Source: Meconema thalassinum
Taxonomy: Eukaryota; Arthropoda; Insecta; Orthoptera; Tettigoniidae
NCBI GenBank assembly: GCA_946902985.2
Contig: OX336392.1
Location: 21,922,716-21,986,715 of the forward strand
Direction of reading: 5' to 3'
Length of the DNA stretch: 64,000 nucleotides
The notes beneath the pieces are model-generated. The model was not told where the DNA came from. It did not search any database and was given only the letters and a program-made list of their open reading frames with translations. The translations under genes and the position numbers were made by a program. The first letter of the stretch is position 1, and each line of letters opens with the position of its first letter. This document shows, one piece after another, positions 45,401-57,593 of the stretch.

Positions 45401-46117
45401 TTTAGGTGTGGAGGTTTCATAAACGTTCGCGTGCACGCGATCGCTTCGGCCAATTAATTCAAATTAATTGCCTTAGTTCAGCGCGTCAGGACGCCACTGT
45501 GGTGGTTCCCCTTTGGCTGGTCACAAAAGCACTGCTCTCGAGCGTAGGTTCGGTGTTAACGCACTCATTTGGAGATATAGGCTTTAATTTAGGTGTAAAA
45601 ACATTCCTAAATTATCTCTCCTAAAATATATTCACCTGGGTGTACATTTCACTCCAATTTAATGCTCCACTTGGCGGTAATTAATTAATTTCCGTGGGCA
45701 ATCATCCCTACTCCCGATTCCATCGTTGTCAAGCGGTGAATACCCGAGTCATTAATTTTGGGCTGTCTCCTCGGTCCAGACGTAAATAGTGCGCTCGGAG
45801 CCTACGATCTCCGCCCACTTGCTAAGTGTAATTTGTAAAACTTCAAACTGGCCTCCTCTCATTCTCGTATGCTAAGGAAACGTATATTTCCTTGCATTTG
45901 GCTGCAATTCTTCACCTTAAACTGCTATGATATTCACATACAGGCCGTGAAATCATGCTACAATATTATATGTCAGTATACCTCTCATTGCTCTTTGGGT
46001 TCCCTGTAATTGCTCCCCCTCAGAGATCAATGGTTCGACTCTAGGCATAACCATGTACCTGGTCTTCTTTGATAAGACCCGAGTTCGACGCCAGACTGCC
46101 GTGACTGATTGGGCACA
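42433..46117 (-). repeat. Gypsy-2 5' LTR
   Basis: 3,685 bp. It is nearly identical to the 3' LTR except near 44130-44600 (scattered changes) and 45790-46100 (dense changes). Confidence 0.95.
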
Positions 46118-47100
46118 ATATATATCAGTTTCTTGTGGACACGATAACTGCCGAAATTTTTCACCAATCACTTTTTACCGAATATGTATACCTATAAAAT
46201 CTCGGTCGAGTTCGTTACTGGGCTAAACCGGTAGAAGGGGGTGAAAATGGGGGGGGGGGGCTTTTTTCGAAAAAGTGAAATATTGCTATAACTCTCTTAA
46301 TATATGAAATATCGAATCCGTTCAACGTTCATACTATGTGTCGGATAAAGCCCAAATATTTATGTTTGAAGAGTTTTTTTATATCACCAACCATTGACCA
46401 AAGGGGTGGGAAAAGTGGGATTTTCGGGAAACATTAATCATATCTCTCTTAATAGGCACAATATCAAAACCGTACGAAATGGACAATATTCCCCTAATAA
46501 TTACCTAAAACTTTTGTCTGGAAGAATTTTTGATATGACCCACCATTATGCCAAGGGATGAGAAAAATGATTTCGGAATTATAAGAAAATGCCAAGAGCT
46601 ATCAGAGGTTGCCATGGCAACACTACTAAATTGATGAGGGATGAGCCATCAGACGTTGCCATGACAACGCACTTGCACGAGATCAGTTTCAGTATTTTCA
46701 TCTAAGTGGGAAGCGGCTTCGGTGACGTAACTAGTAGCATGCAGAATGTCTATGCCCAAGGTCGCGGTGTCAAAGCCGGCCGAACTCGTCGGATTTTCTA
46801 AGAGAGCTAAAATCCCTCAGTATGCTTTCCTTTGGAGGGGAAGTTCCAACGTTCGTTGAGAGTTGCTGGTTAGGGTGGCATCTAGTAGCCAAGTTCACAG
46901 CTAGGTGTCGTTGACGGTAGTACCTGGTAGCAACATTAGGAACTACTGCTTGAAATTGACCGTCTGCAGTCCTTATCTGAATTAAGACGACTACAGCCAT
47001 TACAGTTCACACCGTTCATCAGACAGATTCTACACTCACCCAAAGTACACGGTGTTAGATGACCGCGTTGTCGCAGCCCCTAAACTGAGGAACCAACCAG

Positions 47101-48215
47101 AGGTAGATTTCATTAGAAAGCTAACTATTGCAATGGGTACCATGTTTCGACTTCCGGAAAATTTCGACATATCTTCGCGTTTCACATCCCCCAGACCCCA
47201 AAACCACCGTCAGTTCAAAAGTTTATATATAATTTATGTATGTATATGTGTATATATATATATATATGCATATCAGTTTCTTGTGGACACGATAACTGCC
47301 GTAATTTTGCACCAATCACTTTGAATATTTTACCGAATATGTATATCTATAAAATCTCGGTCGAGTTCGTTAATGGGCTAAATCGGTCGAAGGGGGTGAA
47401 AATGGGGGGCTTTTTTTCGAAAAAGTGAAATATTGCTATAACTCTCTTAATATGTGAAATATCGAATCCGTTCAACGTTCATACTATGTGTCGGATAAAG
47501 CCCAAAAATTTATGTTTGAAGAGCTTTTTTTATAGCACCAACCATTGACCAAAGGGGTGGGAAAAAGTGGGTTTTTCGGGAAACATTAATCATATCTCTC
47601 TTAATAGGCACAATCTCAAAACCGCACAAAATGGACAATATTCCCCTAATAATTACCTAAAATTTTGTCTTAAAGAATTTTTGATATGACCCACCATTAT
47701 GCCAAGGGATGAGAAAAATGATTTCGTAATTATAAGAAAATGCCAAGAGCTATCAGTGCTTGCCATGGCAACTCTACTAAAATGATGAGGGATGAGCCAT
47801 CAGACGTTGCCAAGATAACGCACTTGCACGAGATCATATTCAGAATTCCATCTAAGTGTGAAGCGGCTTCGGTGACGTAACTGGTAGCAAGCATGCTGAA
47901 TGTCTATGCCCAAGGTCGCGAGTTCAAAGCCGGCCGAAGTCGTCGGATTTTCTAAGAGCGCTAAAAATCCCTCAGTATGCTTTCCTTTGGAGGGGAAATT
48001 CCAACGTTCGTTGCGAGTTGCTGGCTGCGGTGGCATCTAGTAGCCAAGTTCACAGGTAGGTGTCGTTGACGGTAGTACCTGGTAGCAACATTAGGAACTA
48101 CTGCTTGAAATTGACCGTCTGCAGTCCTTACCTGAATTACAGACTAATACAGCCATCCCTAAGTACACGGGGTCACATGACCGCGTTGTCGCAGCCCCTA
48201 AACTGAGGAACTCAC
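47101..48215 (+). repeat. Tandem composite unit 3
   Basis: Same order as units 1 and 2: non-coding repeat (47101-47850) then SINE-3 (about 47853-48215, with an internal deletion near its 3' end). It contains a TATATA-rich stretch at 47222-47275, the counterpart of the Gypsy-2 insertion point. Confidence 0.85.
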
Positions 48216-48221
48216 TGGAGG

Positions 48222-48300
48222 CAACATACTGTGCAGAGGGGATCGAAAAGCTTGTCCACAGGTAAAACAAATGCCTCAACCTTCATGGTGATTATGTTGA
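48222..48300 (+). pseudogene. Mariner-type transposase C-terminal scrap
   Basis: It reads GIEKLVHR, a stop, then NKCLNLHGDYVEN before a stop, close to the usual mariner ending (KLV-x-R-[YW]-x-KC-[LI]-x-x-x-G-[ND]-YVE). An AATAAA lies shortly after. It is only a fragment. Confidence 0.6.
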
Positions 48301-48593
48301 AAATTAACCACATTTGTACCTAACTTTTGGTAATAAATTAATTTGGATATGTACACTTGTCTTTCATTTATGACCTTCCGGAGGTTGAAAAAAAACAAAA
48401 ACAAAAAAAAAAAAACAGCCTTCGTACTGACACAAGTGCCCTCAAATGCCAATGTAATCCTACAATCTTGGGCACAGCACACCAAGCCACGTGGCCAGCC
48501 TCAGAATATTCAACACAGAAAACTTAAACGTCCTCAAATAGAAGGCATATTAATAAATTTAAAAAGATAAAAAAAAAATCCAAATTAAAACAC
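48301..48593. other. Spacer
   Basis: AT-rich with a long interrupted A-run near 48390-48415. No gene. Confidence 0.5.
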
Positions 48594-49909
48594 AATTGAA
48601 TCGGTCGGAGCTGATAAGTATTAAGTCAGTTTTCACTACTTATCAGGAGACAGATAAAATGTCATTGATAGAACAGCACTTAACAGACACACTGTATTAG
48701 TCATCTATGTTGTGAAGCAACTATTCAGGTTATATTTGTGTTAGCGAAATATTAATTTTAATTTAATAAACATATTTATGTTCGATGTTGTCAGAATGTA
48801 TCAGAAAACTGTATCATAATGGTGGTCATTATAGCACTGTTTTTCATATGATACAGTTTCTCCAGCCATTCAGAGGTCATTCATTGACCAATTAGGTAAG
48901 GATACCTTCGCGCATGCGCTCGAAATCCAACATGTCTATATAAATTACCAACATGGAAAGTCCACCGTCCATATGTTCGCGCAAATAAACTGGTGAATAT
49001 GAGACAAGAAATAGCTCTGTACCTTAATATCCCCAACACCAATTTCTATACAGTGCATTGCTTTCAAACAACTTCGGTGACAGTTTGACTGAATGCTGGT
49101 GCACATCGGCAGGCTGTCAACATATTATAGCATTGCCAAGCACACAGAGCGCATGCGTCGGTCGGTCAGAGGACTTGGAAAACAGAGATCATACCCAGCG
49201 CTTGCACTCCGATCACAAAATTCAAGTCACTGAATCTCAACAGATATTTATGAATATTTGTTAAAGTTATAATTATCATCGAACATAAACAGTCCTATGC
49301 AACTCACCTATAATAGTAATTAAGACACTCGTATGGAAATTATAAAACGCACTTGCGCACGTTTTATAAACATACTCGTGTCTTAATTATAGCCATTATA
49401 GGCTCGATGCATAATGTACTATTTCCTAATCAATTCTGGAAACGTGACTTAATGTGTTTCAGCTCCGTAGTCAGTTTAGTGCGGCATAAAGCCATCCAGA
49501 ATGAATATTTCACATGATATTTTATTTTAAAATGGATTTGTAACATAAAAACCACCTGAACCCTGTACAAATGTAATTTACATTAGCACTGTAACACGCG
49601 GGAATCTTTAAGCACGGAATAGGGCGCTGAAAGGCAGCAAATCATTGACTTAATGCTCTTCTCCTCAGATCACACTACATTTAGCAGTGGTTTCTGGCTT
49701 CAAACCACAAAACAAACTGCTTTGTGATGGATTTTGCCATGCCAGTGAGCTTCTGTGCTTTTTCTCCTGATGAAAACGTTTTGTATGTAGCTTAAACAGA
49801 AGACTGACTTAATTCTTTCCTAGACCCTCGCGTCAATACTTCAGAATATACTTCTTAAAAAAAAATACCATTTTTTACTTAGTGCCTTTCAGCTCCGACC
49901 GATTCAATT
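48594..49909. mobile_element. Unclassified element with 21-bp inverted ends
   Basis: The 21 bases at 48594-48614 (AATTGAATCGG...) are the exact inverted complement of 49889-49909, and similarity continues loosely inward (AAG-x-ACTAAGT). The ~1.3 kb interior is AT-rich with no recognisable transposase. Target duplication and superfamily are undetermined. The short frame at 49058-49264 has no known domain. Confidence 0.6.
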
Positions 49910-49999
49910 CGTTGACAGTGAATAAAATAATCGTTAGTTAAGCCTTTCTTCAGCCAAATCTTTGACCTACTTTCAGTTACACTAGCACATCAGAATTTA

Positions 50000-52790
50000 A
50001 AATAATCAAAAACTATTCTTCTCTAATCATCATTTCGTACAGTTTCCAGCCCCAGGCTGGGTCGTTTGGAACATAAGCCTCGCCACTTAGTCCTTTCTTC
50101 CCACCACCTCTCCGCTGTCACTCTGGTCCAGTCCTCGCCTCTCTTCTTGCCACATTCCTCCACTCCTTTCAGCCATCTATCTCTTGGTCTTCCCCAAGGT
50201 CATTTCTTCTGCATCTCATGTATCCTCTTGCGAACCTTCTTCTCTCCCATTCTCTTTGTCCATACCACCTCAATCTTGATGTCTCAATCCTACCTTGCAC
50301 TATTTCCCTGACCTTTTCATTCCTCACCCTTTCTCTTCTTGTTACTCCGATCCTACTTCGTAGGAACTTCATTTCACTTGCCTGTATTCTGCTTATGTCT
50401 CTTTTCTTCATTATCCACGTTTCTGAAGCATAGGTCAGTATCGGGATGTAGTAGCTTCTGTATAACACTTCCTTGCTTTTTTGTGGGACATCTTTATTCC
50501 ACACTAAGCTCCTAATGCTTCTCAGAAATGCTTCTGCTAGTCTGCCACGTTCCGTAATCTCTTTGTCATTTCTCCCATTTTCCTCCACTATACTTACCAA
50601 GTACTTGAGACTTTCCACCTTCTTCAGCTGTCCACCTCCAAGTGTTATCCCACTCATTCGTCTGTCCTTTTTCCTGGTCGTTAACAGGATCTCACATTTA
50701 CTGATGTTGAACTTCCATCCGTACTCTCCCATTGTTTCTTCCCAAGCCTTCAGTTGCTCCTCCTTGTTTCCCCAGATCATGAGATCATCTGCAAACACCA
50801 TTGCTTTCATCTTATCTTCTCCTATCTTTCCTGCTACCCGTGTCATTACCTCGTCCATAACCACAATAAAGAGAAGGGGTGACAGCGCACTACCCTGTTT
50901 CAGGCCACTCATTTGTCTGAACCAGTCTGTTCTTTCCCCTCCAACTTTAACACAACTCACACTTCCACAATACATCTCCTTCACTCTGCCTACAGTCCAT
51001 TTTTCCACTCCCATGTTTTCCATTGCTTCCCAAACCTTCTCCCTACACACACTATCATAGGCCTTTTCGATGTCCAGGAAGGCCATCAACAGATCCTCTC
51101 CAAATTCGTAGTGGTGTTCCTGGAGCTGTCTCACTGAAAATATGAGATCCACTGTTGATCTCCCAGGTCTGAATCCATACTGCTCCTCTCTCAATTCTCT
51201 CTCCACTTTGGTTTGTATTCTACTTTCTAATATCTTTTCATATATCTTGGCACAGTGTGGTATTGAGTGTGACTCCCCCATAATTTCAGCACTCCTTTCT
51301 GCTTCCTTTCTTAAATATTGGGACAATTAATCATTTCTTCCAATCATCTGGGGTCTTTTTCTCCTTCCATACCAACCTCATCACAAGGTACAGCCACTGT
51401 TTCCCAACCTCCCCTGCTGCCTTCACCATTTCAACACTCACTTCATCCACACCCGGTGCCCTTCCTCCTTTCATCTTGTCTATAGCCCTTTCCAGTTCTC
51501 TTCAAGTCAGGTCCTTTTCCATTCCTGTGTTGTCTTCTCCTTCTTCCAATACATTGTCTTCCTCCCTATGACCATTTGGATTCAGCAAATCCTCAAAGTA
51601 CTCTTTCCACACTGTCTTGAGTGTCTCTTTATTGTGTACCTCCTTTCCGTTTGTGTCAACCATTATCACATCCTCTCGCAGACCTCTTCTCTTACTTCTG
51701 ACCATCCCATAAAGTATTTTCTTATTTCCTCTGCTGTCTTCCTCCATCATCTCTGTCCACTTTACCATCCACTTCTTCCTCTCCTCTGCGACAATCTTGT
51801 TTGCTTCTCTCTTCTTTATCTTATAATCTTCCCTTGCCAGATCAGTTCTTTCCTGGAACCACATTCTGAAAGCCTTGTTCTTCCTTCCCACAGCTTCTTT
51901 TACTCTCTCATTCCACCATGGTGTCTCTTTACACCACTTTCTGTTGCTTGCTCTTCCACATACTGCCACTGCAGCTTCCACCATTGTATTTTTGAATTGC
52001 TTCCATTCCTCTTCACGTGTTTTAGGATTGTCTGCTGGCATCCTTTCCCTTATTATCTTCTGGAAGTCTTCCTTGACTTCCTTTTCCTTCAGTTTCCATA
52101 CTTTGATTCTCCTTTCCTGGTACTCTGTCCTCTTGCTATCCTTAACAACTCACAGGTTCATTACTAGTATTCTGTGGTCGCTATCTCGGATGGTATTACC
52201 TTTATATCTCTGACACTTCTCTTCATTTCCCAGTCGTACAGCATGTAACCTACCAAAGATTTCTTTGTTAAATCACTGCTGTACCACGTTACCTTGTGGC
52301 TTTCTTTCTACCGGAACCAGGAGTTACATACCACTAAACCGTTTCTCTTGCAAAAATCCAGCAACTTTCTTCCTTCCTCATTCTTGCTGTCCCCATTACA
52401 TTTTCATATTCTTGCCTTTCACTTCCAACATGTGCATTCAAATCTCCCATGACAATGATGCTCTGACCATTCAAGTGCTGTTGTAGCTCATCCTCAAAGT
52501 CTTCCTTCTCTTGAGCTGTACATCCAACTTTAGGGGCATATACCTGGGCTATCTCCAGGCTTCTTCCCTTTACAGTTATTCTAATCTTCATGATCCTGTC
52601 TCTTATTCCCTTTACCTCTTCCTTCATTCCATCTCTCACAACTACTTCTACTCCGCTGCTCCCTCCTTCACTGTTCCCACTCCAGTACAACCGGTACTCT
52701 TTTCTCAGTTCTCAGCGACCTTCTCCTTTCCATCTTGTTTCTGTCAGTGTCTGAATGTTAAATGTCCCAACTCGTAGTCCATTAGCATAT
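50000..52790 (-). pseudogene. LINE-A: APE-type endonuclease plus reverse transcriptase
   Basis: A non-LTR retrotransposon on the minus strand. The first readable part (about 52780-52334) is the endonuclease, with GTFNIQTLTET and VMGDLNAHVG (52428-52451); a basic linker follows (52041-51502). RT is at 51326-50169: LDIEKAYDSVCREKVW, GLKQGSALSPLLFIVVMDEV, catalytic FADD at 50784-50795, and SETWIMKKRDISRIQ. Frameshifts or stops separate the three parts. The 3' end carries the GGAAACTG and GATGAT-like tail shared with the copy at 26545-27605. It lacks an obvious ORF1 and is inactive. Confidence 0.88.
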
Positions 52791-54267
52791 CCGGGTCGTC
52801 GTCGTTTGCATCCGTCCTTTCCGTGGCCTGTTCCTGTTTTGAATTTTTCTAAAATGTTGTTTCAGTGCTGGGATAGAACATGAGCGGAACGTCTAGCTAC
52901 CTTGTTACAAGTTTCACGTTGTTACATTTATATTTAAACAATTATTGAAAGTCTTTTCTTTTGTGTCCGACTTTTTATCAAAATCTTCCTCGTCCTTCAA
53001 GAACATTGGGGATCAGCAGCAAGATCTGCTGTTTGCCCATAGCGACACTGTGTTCAATGCAAATCACTTCTACGTCCTAGACCCCTAATGCCATCAATCT
53101 TCCCTGATTGCAACAGCTTGTATTTGTTGCTTTAAGGGGCCTAACATCTAGGTTATCGGCTCCTAATGGTTTGGGTGATAGTGAAAGATGAGAAGAAAAT
53201 GAAAACTATAACTAATACTATACTCTGATTTACAAAAGATGCTCGGTGAAAACTGTCATCCGCTTGATGGGTGAGGTGAGGAGTGGAGACGAGAGGGGTA
53301 ACAGTCTCCATGGCAACAGTGAGCAATGTTGCAACGTATGCCGACACAGCAGTAAGCACATGGTTTGACTCAGTGTGTCTTCACTCGTCACGGTCATTAG
53401 AGCGCCAGGCAGGGGGCTAACTTACCAAGTATTTGTGTCTTCCTGCAAGCCTCTTTGAATGTTATGACTTATGAGTCATGATCTGCCTCAGTGGCAACGC
53501 AGCATTTCCGCACGTGCTAGCTTTGACAGCTGTCAGCGAGCTTTATTGGTAATTCAGAGTATAACTACAGACTTACATACTAGAAGATGAAATGGTAAAC
53601 AAAAAGGATAAGGCAAATAAAGGACAGGAAGAAAAGAAATGCCCTCAACCTTCGAAGAATGAGGATTGAAGGACTTGGAAGGAAGGAGAGACATGAAAGG
53701 CAGATAGAAAAGGGAAAGAGGAGAGGACCCGCACCAAAGTCAGACGAAAAAGGGGGTGAAACGGACCCAGCTCAGGAATCCCTCAGGGTTGCCAACTCTC
53801 CAACTCACCAGCCGTGAGCCCCTGAGGGTGTAACACTATCCAGGGTGCACCAAAAGTTGTGGGGCTACATAACATACACCCTGCCTCGTTGAGGGCCTTG
53901 TGCAGAAGGCAGGAGATAACATGAAAAGAAAAAGAAGGTTGACTCCTCGAAGAAAGAGAGTATCAGGAAAGATCAGACAAGGGCCAATTAGGGCGGGAAA
54001 GTGAAAGACTCCCTAGGCCTCAGATACCCTAATACCGTCGGGGTCGGAAGAAAACAAGAGTTGACCAAGAGAGGTCGACAGGAAAGAAGACGGAGAGGAG
54101 CCCGGCACAAGTAAGTGGAAGCTATGCTGGACTCAGCTGGGGCCCCGTGGTATTTGACTTAAGTATTCTAGTTTTCTTATTTTAATGACATTGAGAATTT
54201 CTGAATCCTTGTTCATATGGCGCAGTACTTCCACATTCAAGATTTTAGCCGTGCGTGGTATCCCTCT
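52791..54267. other. Long spacer without recognised gene
   Basis: The minus frame at 53153-53359 is hydrophobic at its end but matches nothing I know. The purine-rich part 53580-54120 is uniform in composition and may be an old repeat. No sulfite oxidase exon was found here. Confidence 0.45.
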
Positions 54268-54447
54268 AGTTAACAACCGTGCACGTCCTAATGAGGATGA
54301 AGTGATGATGAAGACGGCACATAGCTTACACCCAGTCCCAGGGCCAGGGGAATTAAACGCAGGAGATTAAAATCCCCGATGGCCTGGCCGGGAATCGAGC
54401 CCGAGACCCTTGGGGCAAACCCTAGCGCACTAACCAATTCATCACGA
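54268..54447 (-). mobile_element. SINE-4, tRNA-derived, minus strand
   Basis: The minus strand reads ATGAATTGGTTAGTGCGC (A-box-like), then GGGCTCGATTCCCGG (B-box) about 35 bases later, then a body with GGGGATTTTAATCTCC. A CCTCGTGATG start at 54447 marks the 5' end. Confidence 0.75.
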
Positions 54448-54469
54448 GGTGAATACCGTAATTAATAAT

Positions 54470-54690
54470 AATAATAATACCTACGAGAAATTACACTACC
54501 CTCAGGATTGGACAGTTGGCCAAAATGGAAATAGCCACCAAATTACAAAAGACATACAGGCTAAAATGAAATCTCTATAACAAAAGAATAGAATCGGATT
54601 ATGCTAAATTGCGTCATTAAAAACAGTGGTCTTGGCGGAAACCAGATGCGATCAATAACGAGAGAAGCTTCAGTGCAATGCAGAACTGAT
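54470..54690. other. Spacer
   Basis: Short AAT repeat at 54462-54480 (possibly the SINE-4 flank) and unremarkable AT-rich sequence. Confidence 0.4.
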
Positions 54691-54691
54691 G

Positions 54692-55115
54692 GTTGGTTCC
54701 TCAGTTTAGGGGCTGCGACAACGCGGTCATGTAGCCCCGTGTACTTTGGGTGTGTGTAGAATCCGTCTGATAACCGGTGTTAATTGTGATGACTGTATTA
54801 GTGTGTGTATCTCTTTTTTTAATCAAGTAAGGACTGCAACTTTGAATTTTTCAAATAGTTCCTACATTTGCCACCAAACGCCACCGTCAACGACTACTAG
54901 GCCTAGTTCAGAACTAATCTACTAGACGCCACCACAGTCAGCTCTTGGCAACGAATGTAGAAACCTAAGAGCATTGTTTACATTCCTAATCTATACAATT
55001 TAGCTTCGCACAGGTGTAATTAGTGGAAGGTTCGTTAACATGCCATAAATCTATGACATGGGACCGCCGGCTTTACTTCCCATCTGAAGGAAGGCATACT
55101 GAGGGATTTTTAACA
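54692..55115 (-). mobile_element. SINE-3, minus copy
   Basis: Begins with the inverted 3' block (GGTTCCTCAGTTTAGGGGC) and runs to the inverted body near 55115 (GAAGGAAGGCATACTGAGGG). The tRNA-like head is missing, so it is 5'-truncated. Confidence 0.8.
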
Positions 55116-55236
55116 ATGCAGAACTGATATAATTAATTTAGAATGCTATACTGTAAGTGTAATAGGAGATGTGACAAGGACGTCCGTCTGTTCCTGAATA
55201 ACCAAGTCTAAAGAAGCTTTTAATTAAAAAAAAGGA

Positions 55237-55690
55237 GGCCTATTGACCTCCAAGGCTATATCCCTACCAGTGAGAAAGCATTTCATGAAGAGCTTCATTT
55301 GGAGCATTGCCACCTATGGCTCTGAAATCTGGACTCTACTAAAGGCTGATAAGAAAAGAATAAATGCATTTGAAATGTGGTGCTGGCACCGAATGTTACG
55401 AATACCCTCGACTGACAGGCTAACAAATGAAGAAGTCCACTATGAAACAATCAGTCTAGGGCGAATGATCACGAAAAGAAGATATAGTTGGATTGGTCAC
55501 TTGCTCCGACATTCTTCATGGTGCACCTCACTGTTTGAAGGGAAGACTAGAAGAGCAGGGTTCCTCGATGGCATTAAAGGGCGACGTCAATATCAACTAA
55601 TTAAGCAGTTGGCTTAAGATAGAAGGTCGTTGTATGAAGACAGACATGCTATCCACCAACCATCAGGTTGAGGACAATGAGAGAGAGATG
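55237..55690 (+). pseudogene. LINE-B fragment: RT C-terminal tail
   Basis: The frame 55243-55617 reads FIWSIATYGSEIWTLLKAD, RINAFEMWCWHRMLRI and WIGHLLRHSS, the usual C-terminal zinc-like tail of arthropod non-LTR RTs. It continues as QYQLIKQLA before a stop; downstream HAIHQPSG is readable out of frame. It is a different family from LINE-A. Confidence 0.8.
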
Positions 55691-55697
55691 GTATTTT

Positions 55698-57269
55698 CAG
55701 GGTTGGCAAAATAGCAGTTTTATTCAAAAAAAGCATTAAAACAGGTTTTTTTGTTTTAAACATTTTTTAAAATTCTGAACATGTTTTAAACAGTGTAATA
55801 AAATGCTGTACTTTTAATACTTAAATATAAGTACTTTAGAGATCCTTTTGACCAGAGTTGTATGGTAAGTAATAAACCAATGTTTACAACTGAAACTCAG
55901 CCAGCAGGGAAATTTAGTTACCAGCTGGCATTTTTGGCTGCCATGTTCGAAGTTTTGTCACTGACAATGCTGACAATATGGGGAAAATGAGGGATGAATT
56001 GGCAAAAAAAAAGATATCAAAGAAGTGATAACTTATGGTTGTTCAGCTCACCTGCTTAATCTGTTAGCACATAACTTGGAGGTGGTTGGCATTACAGAAC
56101 ATGTTAAACAAATTATTAAATACTGGTACTTCTAGAACACTCACTTTGCAGCAGCCAAGTACAAACAGGCTGGCGGAACAGCTCTTGCTCTTCCTATGGA
56201 TGTATGCTGGAAGAGTCCTTGGGTAACAGGCATGTTATTGTCAAAGTATGCACTAAAAATCGAAGTGCCATTGAACCAATTGTAAGTGCAAAGGTAAATG
56301 ATATCAATATGAAACAAAATCTTCAAGACTATCTCAAAAAAATTAAGACTGCATCAGTCTCATTAGATAAGATGCAGCGTGATGACTGTACCATTGGGGA
56401 AGCAGTAGAGGTTTGGCTTGACCTGCTCAATTTTTTCAAAAATGAAAACAATCCCAATGACTTAAAGAAATTCATGAAACGATTTAACACCGCTGTAACT
56501 GATACCCATCTCATTGCCAATCTCATGGATCCACGCTATCAAGGACAGAGACTGAGTGAAGAACAATATCATTCTGCTATGGAGTATGTTGAAGCTTACC
56601 ACCCAGATACAATGCCTGACCTAATTAAGTACAAAGCAAAATGTTCACCCTTCAAGGAATACCTGTTTGGTTCTGCAATACTAAAAGAGATTAAACCCCC
56701 GACATGGTGGGTGGCACTGCAGAATAACATTCATCACACAACTTCAGGCCTAGCACATCAGCTGCATAGTCCAGTTGCTTCATCAGCTGGGATAGAACTT
56801 CTTTTCTCCACTTTTGGGTTTGTGCATAGCAAAGTCAGGAATAGGTTAGGGACTGAGAAGGCTGCCAAACTAGTTTGTGTTTAACGTGAACTCAACAAGA
56901 AACCTGTTGAATAAAGACAAAGTGGCAGTGACATTTGGATTTATAATATTTTAAATACATCCCTATATTTTCTGATGGATGTTCGCTTGCAAAAATTTTT
57001 AACAAGGATATCAAAACCATTACAAAATCACTCTATAAACTTTATATTAAATTATTATGTAAAACCTTCAGTAGAAGACAGAGAAGACCACTGTATTGCA
57101 AAATGATTAATTAAAAATATGAAAACAAAAAAAAAAATCTTCTAAAGAAACATATTTTAGACGGTTGTTTGAAGCATTGAGTTTAAAACTAATTTTAAAC
57201 AATGTGCATTGTTTTAAACAGTTTTAAACATGCTATTTAAAACATGTTGTTTTAAACATGCCAACCCTG
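55698..57269 (+). mobile_element. hAT element with degraded transposase
   Basis: Ends CAGGGTTGGCA (55698) and its inverted complement TGCCAACCCTG (57269). Flanks GGTATTTT and GATTTTTA resemble, but do not match, an 8-bp duplication. Subterminal TTTTAAAC motifs are repeated at both ends. Confidence 0.85.
55960..56884 (+). pseudogene. hAT transposase, C-terminal half
   Basis: Upstream frameshifted pieces carry VTYGCSAHLLNLL-like sequence (56025-56070). The open frame 56204-56884 continues NRHVIVKVC, the insertion domain and a clear hATC dimerisation end: SSAGIELLFSTFGFVHSKVR then NRLGTEKAAKLV. The catalytic N-terminal half is absent or scrambled. Not functional. Confidence 0.85.
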
Positions 57270-57593
57270 GATTTTTAATATTCTGTGATACATCCACACC
57301 TCAAACACCATAAGTTTCTTACTTAAGACTTCAGTTAAGTGTCCATACAGCAGGATACTAAAAACGTTGCTTCAAAGCAGTCGGGTGCGGAATGCAAGAC
57401 TTAAATCATGGCTAGTCCACACTTTCCTCAGTTTTATGAACGAACGTCTGGCCCACTCAATTCTACAGCATATTTCTTGACTTAAGTCCCAGTTTCATTG
57501 ATTTAAGAACCTAATTATTTAAATGATGAAACCCTTTCAATTGTTTCATTACCAAGTCCAAGAATGGTCAGAATTTTATCCTTGTTTCTATTA
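57270..57593. other. Spacer
   Basis: AT-rich, no gene seen. Confidence 0.5.

Larger units (their letters stand above)
31883..46117 (-). mobile_element. Gypsy-2: giant-LTR Gypsy-type retrotransposon
   Basis: 14,235 bp on the minus strand: 5' LTR 42433-46117, leader, gag 41761-39269, pol to 35646, purine tract and 3' LTR 31883-35565. ATAT flanks both ends. Its proteins are clearly related to those of Gypsy-1, but the LTR sequences are not alignable by eye. Gag is intact; pol has a stop at its start and one frameshift before integrase. There is no env. Confidence 0.95.
31749..47100 (+). repeat. Tandem composite unit 2 (split by Gypsy-2)
   Basis: Left part 31749-31882 and right part 46118-47100 join cleanly at an AT run once Gypsy-2 and its ATAT duplication are removed. 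The right part includes SINE-3 (about 46706-47100). Confidence 0.88.

Noticed and set aside
53153..53359. Small membrane-protein-like frame on minus strand
   Set aside because: No start context, homology or conservation evidence; it lies in uncharacterised spacer.
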